A DNA stretch of 64,000 bases from Malus domestica (lineage: Eukaryota; Streptophyta; Magnoliopsida; Rosales; Rosaceae): positions 26,441,501 to 26,505,500 of the forward strand of contig NC_091665.1 in the NCBI RefSeq assembly GCF_042453785.1, read 5' to 3'. Below, piece after piece: positions 48,453-60,132 of the stretch (position 1 is the stretch's first letter; every line of letters starts with the position of its first letter). Both the position numbers and the translations under genes were made by a program. The notes under the pieces are model-generated. The model did not search any database and was not told the DNA's origin. It worked only from the letters and a program-made list of their open reading frames with translations.

Positions 48453-49012
48453 CGCGGGACGGCGCCGGCTAAGAAATGAACAAACTTGTTCCTTAGGCCA
48501 AATCCATTGCAGTTAATGGTGGTAAGGTGCAAATAACTTTGTACTTCTAATATGTATGGCTTGAGAAGATGTAGTAGTAGTTACTACTTGAATTTCTTTC
48601 TGATATATATCGAATTGAATTTGATTTGTTCAGTTGATCTTACCATAAGCTTTTTATGTAACGAAATTATTGATGTAAATTGTCTAATTGTTTAAATGTT
48701 TTCGTCTATAAAAATAAGTAACATTTTTATTCATCTAATCGTTGGGAGCGATTTGACATGTTTTTTTGTTGTTGAAAAATTGTGCGTAAGAATCAAATTG
48801 AAAGTCGAGAAGGCAAATTTGAGGGCAATGCCCCGGGGACACAGTTAATTTAAAAAAAAAACAAAAAAAGTATATACACACACACATACCAACCTATTAC
48901 GACATGTCGTTCTAAGTGAATTGAAGTCGTCTCTCTCGCTCCTAAAACCCTAAACCCTCCTCCACACAGTCCCCTTCAGTTCCGTCCCGCCGAGCTTTTA
49001 CCAGAAGCAGCC
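48453..49012. other. Intergenic, NOC4 promoter region
   Basis: AT-rich in its first part, then a CT-rich leader with CCTAAAACCCTAAACCCT (48,940-48,957), a telo-box-like motif. Telo boxes are common in promoters of plant ribosome-biogenesis genes, which fits NOC4 directly downstream. Confidence 0.55.
48940..48957 (+). promoter_or_regulatory. Telo-box-like motif before NOC4
   Basis: CCTAAAACCCTAAACCCT lies about 60 bp before the NOC4 ATG. AAACCCTA-type boxes are a known element of plant translation and ribosome-assembly gene promoters. Function here is inferred. Confidence 0.5.
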
Positions 49013-52000
49013 ATGGCCTCAATCCTCTCCAAGAAGCAGAAGCAGAAGCAAAAAGCCACCAAAATTTCCGACCTCAAAACCCTAGGTAACGAGCTCCTCT
49101 CGTCTCGGGCCCACATCAACAACCTCCCCAAGCTCCTCTCCTTCGTTTCCCCGGCCTCGCCACCTCAGAACATCGTCGAGTCCCTCCTCTCTCTCCAGTC
49201 CTTCTTCACCCCTCTCCTCCCCGACCTCCCTTCCTCCTCCTCCAAGCCCCCGACTCCGATGGCTCCCACGACGACCCCGACTTCATATACCTGACCTGGC
49301 TCCGCTCCAAGTTCGACGAGCTCGTTGAGGCCCTCGTCGAGGTCCTGCTTTCTACGCAATCCGATGAAGCTCTCAGGGTTGCTTTTCGATTTATTGAAAG
49401 TCAGTTCTTTTCTCTTTTGTTTTTGTATAAGTACGATTTCAATTTTAGAATTCGATTCTCTGAATGCGATTAGGAGGTGGTGTTGGACACGATAATGGAG
49501 TTTGTGATGTTCGGAAATGGTGGAAAGTTTCACTCTGCAATGTACCATAGGCTGCTTCGTAGTATTGTAAGTTGTATTGATTCTCCGAAAGCTTAGTTTG
49601 AGTTTTATTTTTTCATATTTCTCTGTTGTAATTTCAATAGTAAGCTATAATTTTTTTTGTTATCGCTGATAGGTTTACACTACGTCACCAGTTGATTTGT
49701 TGTTAGACTTGCTCTCATCCAAGTATTTCAAGTATATTGATGTCCGGTAAGATCACATTCCATTGATTTTAGGAATTATGATATTTCTTAGGACTTCTAT
49801 TATTTGTTGGAACCTTTATTGTGGAAATTTGTGGTACTGGCCACTTAAAAAGTGTCGTAATTGTTGCATCTATTTCTTGCAGTTATTTTACCTACATTAG
49901 CTTGGAAAAGCTTTCCAAAGTTCTGGATGCAAATGGGATTTCTGGTACTTTCTGCTGTGTTTCTTGCAAAAACTTATGTTTTTCATCTTTTTGAGTGAGG
50001 GTAGTGGCGATGTTATGGTTAACTTAGTTGGTTTGTTGATTTCTATCTCCCTCTTAGAGGATAAAAACATCAAGACAGACGGTAAAGATGGGGAGCATCC
50101 TAGCGAAAGGTTAGTATAACACTATCGCTTAGGAAATTTCTGTTCTCTTATTCTCTCGTTGAACTTCTCTTGTTAAGAGATGTACATGACCCTAATATAG
50201 AATGTGTTGCCTTCTGTGCTCTGATTGAGTCAGACATAATGGCAAGTGTTGAAGTTATTGTTACATTCTGCATATGCAGATTGTTGACAATATGTGTGGA
50301 TGTTTTGGTCTCAGATCAAGATTTCTTGGAATTAAACATTTTACTTTTACGTTACTTGGATCTTTGTATATCTTTATGTAATATTGGATTCTTCCTTGCC
50401 TCAAAGTCCATTTTCATCTATGCTATTCTTTTATTTTGTAATCCAGTCAATGAATTTATGTTTAGCATGCATACGTGTTGGATTCTTTAGTATGTTAATG
50501 CGTTAACTTATTAGCTTTTGATGGCTAAAATTATTTACTTGCAGCATGGATCAATTAATTCACAAGATTCATTATTTGATATCACACATCCACTCTCTGG
50601 AAAGCTCAGTTGATAAAACTGATCATGAGATGTGGAGTGGATCAGATTAGTGTTCCCTGCCTTCTCACTCAGTAATTAAGCAGTTGAACTCGTACTTTGC
50701 TTCCTTTTAATACTTTTTCTTTTGGTGGAAGACTTTGTTAACGATGATGGATAAGTTAATCACCTACCAAAACGGAAAATAGAGTATGCATCAGTTAGTC
50801 AGTCCTTGCTGTGGGCTCCAACATGATTATTGCCCAACATTCTTATTAACTTAATGAAATGTAAAGATGCTATTTCCAGTTCATTTGACTGTATAAGTAG
50901 TGGAATGAGTGAGTAATACATGGATAATTATTTCCATAAACATTGGAAGGAAGTGTTATCTTTCTCTTCTTTTTTCGTATGTTTCTGTGATTAAATGATG
51001 GCATGAGAGAAAAGTCTCTTCAAGTCCGGACAATTTACTGCCATTTCTGCTTCAAGACGGTTCTTCTAATAGACTATTCTCATAGTTTCACCACACAAGT
51101 ACACAGTGATGTATGTGAGTGAATGTGTGTGGTTTTCCTGTATGATTGCTTAGCTTTTTTTTTTTTTTTTTTTTTTGAGTATCTGCATGCCTTGCGTTTG
51201 AATTTCAGACTAGTTAACATGGTGACAAGTGATAACTATAAGCACTAGTTTCTTCCCTGTTTCCTATTGTATTTCATCTTTTACTTTTGTGATCAATTGA
51301 GCTTTTAAGTTTTCTTCGTTTATTGATGAGATTTTTGTATAAAGGTGAATATGAAGACCTTTCTGGGAATCTGAAAGCAGATGGTAAACAGCACAAGACT
51401 GAGAAGCATAAGGATAAGGTAATCTAGATGTGTCAACGCAACTATCAAAATTAATTGTGTATTTCGTTCACTAAGTTCTCATCTGTACTTTTCTTATGAT
51501 ATTAAAGTTTTAGATTCCTAATGATTCACAATGTCTTCAGGTGTTGTCTGCAGCCAATATTGCCAAAAAGATGAAATTAAAATTTACTAAAGCATGGTTA
51601 TCATTTCTAAGGTTACCACTTCCAGTTGATGTGTACAAGGAGGTAAGACTCATACGCGCTACTCCATTAGTTCTCACCACTTGTATCTGAAGCTCTTCAC
51701 AGCTCAACTCTAATTAGAATTATACTTGTTTTCTATATCTGGAAAGCTGTTCTAGTATGTAGAGGCAGTATCTGCTTTATGCTACTGCACTTCTCATGCG
51801 TTTAGGTTTTGTGACTTCTGCCTCTTTAGCCTCTAGCAAAAAGACTAAATGTCATTTTCCTCTAGTTTATGTCTGTTAAATCTGTTTACCTTGCAGTGAT
51901 AGTTTTCTACTTTTATTCTCTACAATTTTCTTACCAGGCTGTGTTTTGATGCTCAGGTTCTTGCCACACTCCAGGCAGTCATTCCTTTTCTAGCTAACCC

Positions 52001-53762
52001 TGTCCTGTTATGGTAAATTTACTTATGAAACATGTTTTATTTATGTTTTCAGTTTGTCTTTTGTGACTTTGATTGTAGTTCATTTCTTGACAGCTTGCTG
52101 TGACTTTTCTATAAAATCACATGACATCTCATATATTGATGATGTGCAGTGACTTCTTAACTAGATCGTATGACATTGGTGGTGTTATCAGCGTCATGGC
52201 TCTTAGCAGTCTTTTCATCCTCATGACGCAACATGGTTTAGAGTACCCCAACTTCTATGAGAAACTTTATGCATTACTGGTTCCCTCTATTTTTCTGGCA
52301 AAACATCGATCGAAGTTTTTTCAGGTAATACTAATCACTACTGCAGTAACAGTTGGTCTAAAGTTAAACTTCTATAACACAAGACATATAGGACTAATTG
52401 GTTTTGAATATTCAGATTGAACGAATTGGTTAATTTACAATTGTTCTATTTGATTTGCAGCTTGTAGATGCTTGCTTAAAATCGCCACTTCTTCCTGCAT
52501 ATTTGGCTGCGGCTTTTGCCAAGAAATTGAGTAGGCTATCAATTTCAGTTCCTCCATCTGGAGCGTTAGTTAATATTGCGCTGGTTCATAATCTTCTACG
52601 GAGACATCCTTAAATCAATTGCTTGGTGAATCGGGTATGAAGACAATCTTTAATTGTGTCTTTGTCAATGAATTTACCATCCTCTTGATCTGAATTAGTG
52701 AGTATTTTTTTGTTATTCTTCTTTCATTCATGTATATGAGGAGATTGATGTTTGTGCAGGGAGGTGGTGATGAAACTGTGAAAGATGATCCAGAAGCAGA
52801 ACAGAGGGTTGCTGATGGCGTGGATGGCACCGTAACTGGTTCGGCAGATAAAAGGTCGTACCCAGTGCATAAGGCTCCCGCTTTACGCAGGGTCTGGGAG
52901 ATAATTCAATAAAAAAAATCAGGCATTGATCCTTTTGATAATGAACAAACTGATCCTATGAAATCAAATGCCATGAGTAAGTATTTATTTCCCCCCCAAA
53001 TGTGATTACCTCATACCAAATCTTTTGCATTTTGCATTTAATTGCTTTACTTATAAAATAACTTTTACTTGTTCATCTCTTTTTGAACAGGAAGTTCACT
53101 GTGGGAGATCAATACAGTCCGTCCCCACTACTGCCCTGCTGTTTCAAGGTTCATGCTCGAGTCCTGCTCATTTGTGATTATTGTATGGTCATTTAAACCT
53201 TTCGACTTTTCCTGATATCTTTTTGTTTGCTCTTAGGTTCGTTTTGTCACTCGAGAATGATTTGACAGTTCGAGCCAAAACTACTGAGATATCCATTGGA
53301 GATTTTAGCTCAGGTTCATATGCGACAATATTTGGAGAGCAGGTATTGTTATCTTGTCTCGGAATTCCTCGAGTATATATTAGAATTTATGCATTCCTGG
53401 AATTTATCGTTAAAAGTAAAAAAATATAGTGGAAACTGGTACTTGCATTCCAAGAAGTTAAGTTGTAGAAAGCTACTGTTAGTATGCCTTGTGCAATTAA
53501 TTTGATGGTTTCATTCCGAGGCATTTTAGTTCACTGCATTGAGTCTATATTGCAGGTGAGACGAAGAATAAAGTCGGCTCCACTAGCGTACTACAAAGCA
53601 GCTCCGACCTCTCTGTTCTCGGACTCGGAGTCTCAGTTTCTCGGTTGGGCGTTCAAGTCTGAAGACAGTAAGCGAAAGAACGAAAGCGCTGATGAGAATG
53701 GGAAAATAGATAAAGAATGCGAAGATAGTCTGGTAAAACGACAGCGGATCAAGTGCTGTTAA
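49013..53762 (+). pseudogene. NOC4: NOC4 homologue with multiple lesions
   Basis: In intact form NOC4 pairs with NOP14 in 40S pre-ribosome maturation in the nucleolus. Fifteen exons can be traced: 49013-49377, 49474-49566, 49673-49746, 49883-49944, 50058-50109, 50545-50671, 51345-51418, 51541-51642, 51957-52012, 52150-52324, 52461-52634, 52760-52976, 53091-53148, 53237-53342, 53556-53762. The CBF/NOC core is clear: MKLKFTKAWLSFLRLPLPVD, DIGGVISVMALSSLFILM, YPNFYEKLYALL, LPAYLAAAFAKKLSRLS; later SSLWEINTVRPHYCPAVSRF and DFSSGSYATIFGEQ. Lesions: a frameshift near 49,250 (the true frame resumes as DSDGSHDDPDFIYLTW), a frameshift near 50,646 with TAG at 50,648, TAA at 52,611 after LRRHP, and TAA at 52,910. 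Splice sites are intact. It is a recent pseudogene or an error-rich assembly. Confidence 0.85.
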
Positions 53763-54091
53763 CCAAAATGTACTCTCTCAAGGCGGCAGGAAAATGCTCG
53801 TGAATTATAAGATTGATTTCGAGCTACAACGCTAGAGTTATAGGTCTAGATTTTCTTCACTTGTAAGGTGAAACAAATTTTGACCTATTTATTTGATTGA
53901 CAAGTTATCCTTGTACATGTATTTTTCTTGATGTATCCGTTGTACCTTAAAATTCCACCAAATTTAATCATTTTTCATGGCACAGTCTATCCCTTTCTAT
54001 ATTTGCTAAAACAAGTTTAGTAAATCTAATTAGTAATTTTAAAACATTTTTTGCAATTCCCTAATTATATCTCCAATCAGAAAATGCAACA

Positions 54092-55084
54092 TCAGCTTTT
54101 GGAAAATTTGATCTTAATCTTGAGCTTCTTTGCTGCTCTTAACCTTGCTTCTTGCTTCTCCTCATGTTCGAGCAGCAACCGCTCTCTTTCGTCTTCCTCC
54201 CTAGCAATTTTTGCACTCTTCCTCTCTTCCTTCAGTATGTCATTGAAACTGGACACCATCGCAAGATCATCACCATCATCGCCTGCCCTAGGGCGCTTGT
54301 GATTGTGTCTGAATATCTCCTGGATCACAGAAGAAACATCAACTGATTGCTCCCCCTTCACACGGTCTTTGACCTGATTCTTTGAAATGGATTTTTTCGG
54401 TTTTGGCATCGGTTTTGCTGTACTTTTCGGCTCAACAGATTGCTTTGTTTGCTTCAAGCTCTGCTTTGTCGAAGAAGATTCTGACTTTGCCGAGGAGGCT
54501 TTGCCAATGACATCCTCCGGACGCTTCTCCTTCAGGCGATATTTGATGGGATGTTTCGAGACAGATTTTTTCTGTTTCGGCATTGGTTTCATGCTACATT
54601 GATTTGTTGAAGAAGGTTCTGACTTTGCCGAGGAGTGTTTGGTTTTGCCAACTTCTTCAGGCTCTCCTCCTTTCAAAGGCTTAGGAATTTCTGCACCGTC
54701 CGATTGCAAAAAGGAGTAATCCCGGGACTCCTTTAGGTTTTTACACTTTAATGCTGTGCTAATAACAAGGCTATTTGCAGCGGTTTTAGCCTTGTCACCG
54801 GAATTTAGAACCCTAGACGCCAACTGCTTCAACTCCGGCACAAAATCCTTCATCTCTTCGTGCACTCTCTTGGCCATGACACGCTCCGAGGGGCCAAAGA
54901 AGGATCCAAAGTTGTCGAAAGTCAATTTCTTCTTGTTATCATCAGTAGTACTATTAACCGAGCAGCCATGAGCAACAGCAGAGCCTTCTGATTTCTTCAT
55001 GCAAATGCGTTCTTTCAGTTGCTGCCTGAGTTGAAGGAAGTCGAATTGCTCCGCCTCTGCAGGACGCATAACTAGAGAAGCCAT
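54092..55084 (-). CDS. SPT2-like chromatin protein, copy B
   Basis: An intact single-exon gene of 330 residues, closely similar to copy A along its whole length: EQFDFLQLRQQLKERIC, TFDNFGSFFGPSERVMAKR, DYSFLQSDGAEIPKP, VSSVIQEIFRHNHKRPR and FNDILKEERKSAKIAREEDE. It has the same inferred role, histone H3-H4 binding through the SPT2 C-terminus. The start is the ATG at 55,084; the frame stays open upstream for 20 codons, but those match the untranslated leader of copy A. It is transcribed toward the NOC4 3' end, 330 bp away. Its upstream DNA is homologous to that of copy A, so gene and promoter were duplicated together and inverted. Both copies are open. Confidence 0.85.
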   Translation of the reverse strand: MASLVMRPAEAEQFDFLQLRQQLKERICMKKSEGSAVAHGCSVNSTTDDNKKKLTFDNFGSFFGPSERVMAKRVHEEMKDFVPELKQLASRVLNSGDKAKTAANSLVISTALKCKNLKESRDYSFLQSDGAEIPKPLKGGEPEEVGKTKHSSAKSEPSSTNQCSMKPMPKQKKSVSKHPIKYRLKEKRPEDVIGKASSAKSESSSTKQSLKQTKQSVEPKSTAKPMPKPKKSISKNQVKDRVKGEQSVDVSSVIQEIFRHNHKRPRAGDDGDDLAMVSSFNDILKEERKSAKIAREEDERERLLLEHEEKQEARLRAAKKLKIKIKFSKS

Positions 55085-55225
55085 CTTTCCGATCCCAAAG
55101 TTGTAGAATTCTAACTTGGAAACCCTAACTTGCTTTCTAAGCAACTCCTACTTGAAAAAGTGATCGAATGCGGAAAGAGATGGGAATTGTAGCTTGTAAC
55201 GTAATGAATGGAAGGGAAAAGTCTG

Positions 55226-55233
55226 TATTTATA
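55226..55233 (-). promoter_or_regulatory. TATA box of SPT2-like gene B
   Basis: TATAAATA on the minus strand, about 140 bp before the ATG, at the same place as in copy A. CCTATTGGGATTAGGAAA also recurs upstream (55,284-55,301, minus strand). Confidence 0.7.
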
Positions 55234-55424
55234 ATTGAGGATTAGGATTGGATGTGCTTTCATTTTACGGCGGTCTAGGAATTTCCTAATCCCAATAGGA
55301 AAATGGGAGTGGATTTTCCTAAAAGGAATAGGAGAACGTAAAATAATCATTGAATCAAATGGATATAAACAAACTACACCCAGGTCTTTTTATGACGTTT
55401 TTCTATTTAAACACCACAACCGCA

Positions 55425-55556
55425 AGTGATTTGTAGCTCACTAGATTAAAAACATTTGTCTTTGAACCCGAGTTTTTCTATTTGAATCACCTTTTTTATG
55501 GTTTGAATGAGTTTAATGTAGATTATTCTATCGTCTGTTAAAAGAAAAAATTAAAC
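55425..55556 (+). mobile_element. Degenerate SINE
   Basis: CTCACTAGATTAAAAACATT, a B-box-like TTTGAACCCGAGTTTTTC and the family 3' end TTTAATGTAGATTATTCTATC with GTCTGTTAAAAG. Compare 1,325-1,488 and 59,966-60,132. Confidence 0.5.
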
Positions 55557-56483
55557 ACCACCACCTTTCTTTTTTGAGTTCACTCCAATTTCAATCTACA
55601 CCTCATTAAAATTTTGAATTTTAAATTTTTCCAAAAACAACACACTTTTCACTAAATTACCCTGAAATACGAACACACCACTCCCACCAACAAAAAAAAA
55701 AAGAAAAATGACAAGACTGCTCCACACCCACAACACCAGCGTGTTCATGGTGGCACTAGGTCTTGATCACAACCAAAGAATATGAGATTTTTAAGGATGA
55801 ATCTCATTTTGAGGTCCTTATGTAGTAGCCTCCTTTGCTTGCTTGGAGTTTCGGACGTTGGTGTTTGGGATTTTCAAAGATCACAAATCCTATTAAACTA
55901 GAATGTTCCTTCCAAATTGATTTGTCAATCAATCCACTCAAAGACATTAAGGGGCCGTTTGATAATCATCATTCAAGAGAGTAGAATCTTAAGACTACAC
56001 ACTCAAGAGTTGAGACAGGATCGTCTCTAAGATTTTGGGGCCTTGTGCCAACTTTTCATGTTCCTTTTAGTCTTTTATCGTTATAGTCTTTATTTATCTT
56101 CTCTTTTTGGCTTTGGCCCTTGATTTGGTGCCCTCGTCTGAGTTTTTGTCTCAATTTTATGAGTTTGTCTCAATCTGGGCTTTCATGTCTCTTTCTTACT
56201 CAGTTGTCATTTCATGTCAGTGATGTCACAAGTCTTCCACAATCAACCTCTGCTACTTAACCTATCGGAGGCCTCTCTTCAATAGCGCACTTTGGTGTTG
56301 TGTGTTGTTTAAGTGTTTTTAGGACTGTTTGGTAGGATTATGGGAGCACTCAATGCGCAGGTGGCTTGCTCACCCCCATATTCCGTTGGTGCAATTGTTT
56401 TGTTGGTTTGTTCTCTTGGTTGTGGCGGCCTTGCGATCGTGGCACAACTGACTTGTTAGACGCTGCTATTTCCTCTCCAAATT
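55557..56483. other. Intergenic, nothing recognised
   Basis: No coding exon, RNA gene or repeat boundary that can be supported. Confidence 0.4.
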
Positions 56484-57298
56484 TAGAGCATCTCCAGTTA
56501 AGTCCCTATATAGGGACAAGCACCATATAAAATGAGTATAAAATAAATATAAGGACAAAATGAATCTCCAATAGATCGGAAAGTGAGTCCCTAAAGTATA
56601 GGAACTCGCTAGATACTTGGTGTATGTACCCATATATAGGGACTAAAATGGTGGACCTAATAGGACAATTTAAGTGGAAAAACAGGCGTGGGTCCCAGTC
56701 ACATAGCCTTGTCTTTTCTTTTCTTTTCTTTTTAACCATTTAAAATGGAAGGTCCAAATTGATTCTTGCTTTTCAAATTTGTTTACCATTGAAAGATCAA
56801 TAGTTCCAATTAAAAACCCGTTTCAATTTAGGTTACTCTCTCATGTTGGTTTTCAAATTCTTTTGTTTTCTCTTTTCATAATGCTTCCGTTGAAATATTA
56901 ATATTTTCAATTTGGATTACTCTTTCATTTTGTTCTCTCATCATTCCTATAAATACCAAATCATCTAACCAAAACTTACCACAACTTTATCTCATATACT
57001 CAGTTCATTCGTACTCAATTCACTTACTCTAGTTACGTTTTTGTGATGAAACAATTTAGTGTCAGAATTTGAATTTTTTTTTGGTTAAAATATTCACAAA
57101 AATATTTTACGAGAACTTAATGTTAACATAAACAAAAATGTGCACCTAATCAAATTATCACATAAAATTGTAAAAACCTCAAATTTAGGGATTCTACTAT
57201 AAGGACTCTCCCATTGGAGGTAATATTCCTTTAGGGACACAAAGATTCTCTTTAAATCTTTAAATGAGTACTCAAAGGTGGTGGTAGGAGTCCCTAAG
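56484..57298. mobile_element. MITE starting GAGCATCTCCA
   Basis: It opens AGAGCATCTCCAGTTAAGTC with CCCTATATAGGGAC palindromes (also at 56,629-56,643) and runs to GGTAGGAGTCCCTAAG. The GAGCATCTCC terminus is shared with the Harbinger-type element that follows. The right terminus is unclear, so this may be a partial copy abutting it. Confidence 0.45.
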
Positions 57299-57613
57299 AC
57301 CATCTCCAACCCTTGGGCTAAAAGCCAAATTTTTTAGCCCGGAAAATTTAGTTTTTAGCCTAGAAATAATTTTTCTGCTCTAACCCTTCTGACTTAAAAT
57401 TTTAGTCTGGGATTATTAAAGAATGAACTTAGGCTAATTTTTTTCTTAAATTTTCTTTAAAAAAAAATTATGTAGACTATCGTAAATTAATTTTATAAAC
57501 ATTTTAATCTAAAAATATTTAAATTCTGATAAATATTGAAAAATCACTAAATCGATACATGAAACTCATGAAACACTATGGAAGAATATGAACATCATGA
57601 TACAGATGTATAA

Positions 57614-57890
57614 ACACAAAATACATAAAACACACAAGACACACAGAACACATGTAAAGCACATACAAAACACATGTGAATCACATACACATGTGAAGGA
57701 CATACAAAACACATGATAGAGATGAAGCACACACAGAACACATGTGAAACAAATGACACACACGAAACACATACAAAATACATACAAAACACATGATAGA
57801 GATGAAGCACACACAAAACACATGTGAAACACATGACACACACAAAACACGTACAAAATACATACAAAACACATGAAACGCATGAAACAT
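57614..57890. repeat. 80-bp AC-rich tandem repeat
   Basis: CATACAAAACACATGATAGA recurs at 57,701 and 57,781, with a partial third start at 57,861, so the period is 80 bp. The Cys/Val/Phe-rich frames on the minus strand are translations of this repeat. Confidence 0.8.
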
Positions 57891-58049
57891 AAACCTACAC
57901 ACATGAAACTGAAACCTTCAATCATCCTTTATATAAACACAGGTTGAATATCAGTTGATCACACAATCTTTCAACCTTCAATCATCCTCTATATTCACCA
58001 ATCTTTCAACTTTCAAAGAGTTTTTGTTCCTAAAAATCCTCAATATCTC

Positions 58050-58520
58050 ATCAGTGGGTGATAGAAGAAGGCGTAGTAGGGCAATGCAGATGGCACAATA
58101 CCAAGCAAGCCTTGACATTGAGGATTCATAAATGATCAACACAGAAGCTGAACTTGCAAACTCGCTTATGCAATATGAGTACCATGCTGAATCTAGCTAT
58201 CGTGATTTTGTCACGGGGCGTTCATTTGTGCAGCGTGATAGAGAAAAGTGTCTTGACTGAATGACGAAAGATTATTTCATCGAGTGTTCGAGATTTCTTG
58301 CTCATGATATTCGGAGGCGGTTTCGGATGAGGAGAGAGCTTTTTGAAAGCATCTTGAATGCAGTGGTCAATCATGACCACTACTTTGCAAGGAAGATAGA
58401 TGTTGTAGGCCGACAAAGTCTATCACCTCAGCAGATGCTCACATCTACATTTCGAATGCTAGCTAATGGGTGCTTTGCGAAGAGTGCAAAGCTAACCTCT
58501 TCCTCTCCCACGGTTTGAAC
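58050..58520 (+). pseudogene. HARBI1-like transposase N-terminal remnant
   Basis: Frames read YRDFVTGRSFVQRDREKC, then after a stop MTKDYFIECSRF, IRRRFRMRRELFESILNAVV, NHDHYF and GRQSLSPQQMLTSTFRMLAN. This pattern (FRRRFRM, LF..I, HD.YF, GR.GLS..QK, RMLA.G) is the N-terminal helical region of plant HARBI1/ALP1-like nucleases. Stops, and loss of the DDE catalytic region, make it inactive. Confidence 0.75.
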
Positions 58521-58987
58521 AAATATATAGGTATTTATAGAATTTTTTGGTGAATTTTGAGTTAAATAATTTTTTTTTAATTATTTTAGCCGTTGGATTT
58601 AAATTTAGGCCGTTAGATCTTTTTTTTACCGTTAAATTTGATTATATTCGATCTCAGCCGTTGGATTCAATGTATTTTAAAATAACATTTAAAAAAAAAA
58701 ATTTAATCTGGACCGTTGGATCAACCAACAGTCCAAAAATGTCAACCGTCGGAAGAACAAAAGAGTCATTGGGCTCATGATTGTGGCCGACAGGGCCCTG
58801 ACAGTGGGTCCCACCCTGTCGAGCGCTGAAGGCTTCAGCCCGAGTGGGGCAAGTTGAACATGTGACGGGGCCAAGATTGGGCTGGGCTTGGGTGAGTCCA
58901 CGCGCATGTGGGCTAAATCTTGGGGGGAATTTGGCTTGAGTTTAGCTTTAGCATTTAGCCCAAATATTTGGCTTGGATTGGGTTGGG

Positions 58988-59017
58988 TTTTTTTTTGGGG
59001 GGGGGGGGGGGGAGGGG
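58988..59017. repeat. Poly-T/poly-G run
   Basis: Nine T are followed by a run of about sixteen G and an AGGGG, inside the right subterminal region of the Harbinger-type element. It could form G-quadruplex structures or be a sequencing weak spot. Confidence 0.7.
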
Positions 59018-59099
59018 AATAAATGGGGTAATTTGACCTTCAGCCTTCAGCCTAAGGTTGGGTTTGGTCTAAATAGGGACCCCTATTGGAGATGCTCTT

Positions 59100-59965
59100 A
59101 AGTTTTTTTGTAATTATGAGTTGACTTTTTTTTTGAGTTTTTTACTGTATTTTCTTTCTTGCAATTGGGTTTGTATTTAAGTTGTGGGCTGTTTTGAGCT
59201 CTATTTTTCTTGTACTAGTCTTTTTATTTAATATAAATAACTTGGTTTGACAAAAAAAAAAAATTGAACCAGGTGGCTAAGGAATTTGAGCTATTATTTT
59301 CGGTATTTGTTTAAACCAAACTCCAAATTATTCGTAAAAGGATGAAAAGTTAAAAATAAATAATCGAGCAAGTCACGATGATCGAATCCGTGGCCGTTTC
59401 CATTATATAACAAGTAAGCAAAACTAGCTCTGCAAGTAGGATATTTTGATAAGAGTTTTTATAGTCGGATAAGGTTAGGGAGATCAAATTTTTGAACTCA
59501 ATGATATATCATTAATAGGAAATAAACACGTTAATCATTACTGAAGTAATAATTTAGTCATCAACATTCACATCATTTAGTTTGTAAAATTTAGTTTAAA
59601 AATTTGATCTCCCTAACATTATCCGCTAGACATCCACCAACATGAATGCGGGCCTCCTCGCTCTCACTAAAGCATTCAAAGTAGATCATTATTGCCATTG
59701 AGGATTTGTTTCATCTCTCATTTTCACTCAGTTAGTGATATAAAGGTTGATGTTGGATAAAGTTCTAGACCCACAGCACGATATCAACAAGAAAACAGAA
59801 AAAAATAAATAAATTAGGCAACAAGAGAATAAAAAAATTAAAGAACCCCCAATTTTTAATTTCAAATTAAAGAACTCAGAGAAGGCGGGAGAGAGCCGGA
59901 AGTGGACGGCGGAGCTTGTAGGAATCACAGCTGATGGTCAGAAATGAATCGTGGGTTTCTTTACT
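59100..59965. other. Intergenic, nothing recognised
   Basis: AT-rich, with no exon or repeat that can be supported beyond poly-T runs. Confidence 0.4.
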
Positions 59966-60132
59966 TTTTTTTTTCTTTTTTTTTAACAAATAATAATATC
60001 TACACTACGGGAAGGGGGTGGACTTAGTTTCACAATGGGCTAATAATAATGTGGTTCAAATTCGCCTTTGATGAGAATCGAACCTAACCTCTTACTTACA
60101 AGTAAAGAAGAATACCACTAGATCATAATATT
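59966..60132 (-). mobile_element. tRNA-derived SINE
   Basis: On the minus strand: ATCTAGTGGTATTCTTCTTT, ACTTGTAAGTAAGAGGTTAG with B box GGTTCGATTC, GCGAATTTGAACCACATTAT, CCCATTGTGAAACTAAG, GTAGTGTAGATATTATTATT and a T/A-rich tail. This is the best-preserved copy of the family in the window. Confidence 0.75.

Larger units (their letters stand above)
57299..59099 (+). mobile_element. PIF/Harbinger-type element, internally deleted
   Basis: Terminal inverted repeats AGACCATCTCCAA (left) and TTGGAGATGCTCT (right), with TTTAGCC-rich subterminal DNA on both sides. The interior contains a transposase N-terminal remnant (58,050-58,520). The catalytic part is missing. Flanking TAA is compatible with the 3-bp TWA target of this superfamily but is not conclusive. 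Confidence 0.6.

Noticed and set aside
52856..52922. A 67-bp intron that would skip the TAA at 52,910
   Set aside because: Using GT at 52,856 and AG at 52,921 shifts the frame to an immediate stop and has no pyrimidine tract. The in-frame TAA is the simpler reading.
54051..54971. Plus-strand ORFs across the SPT2-like copy B
   Set aside because: Antisense shadows. The same shadows appear opposite copy A, showing they follow the coding sequence.
57566..57925. Cys/Val/Phe-rich ORFs on the minus strand
   Set aside because: Translation of an 80-bp AC-rich tandem repeat.
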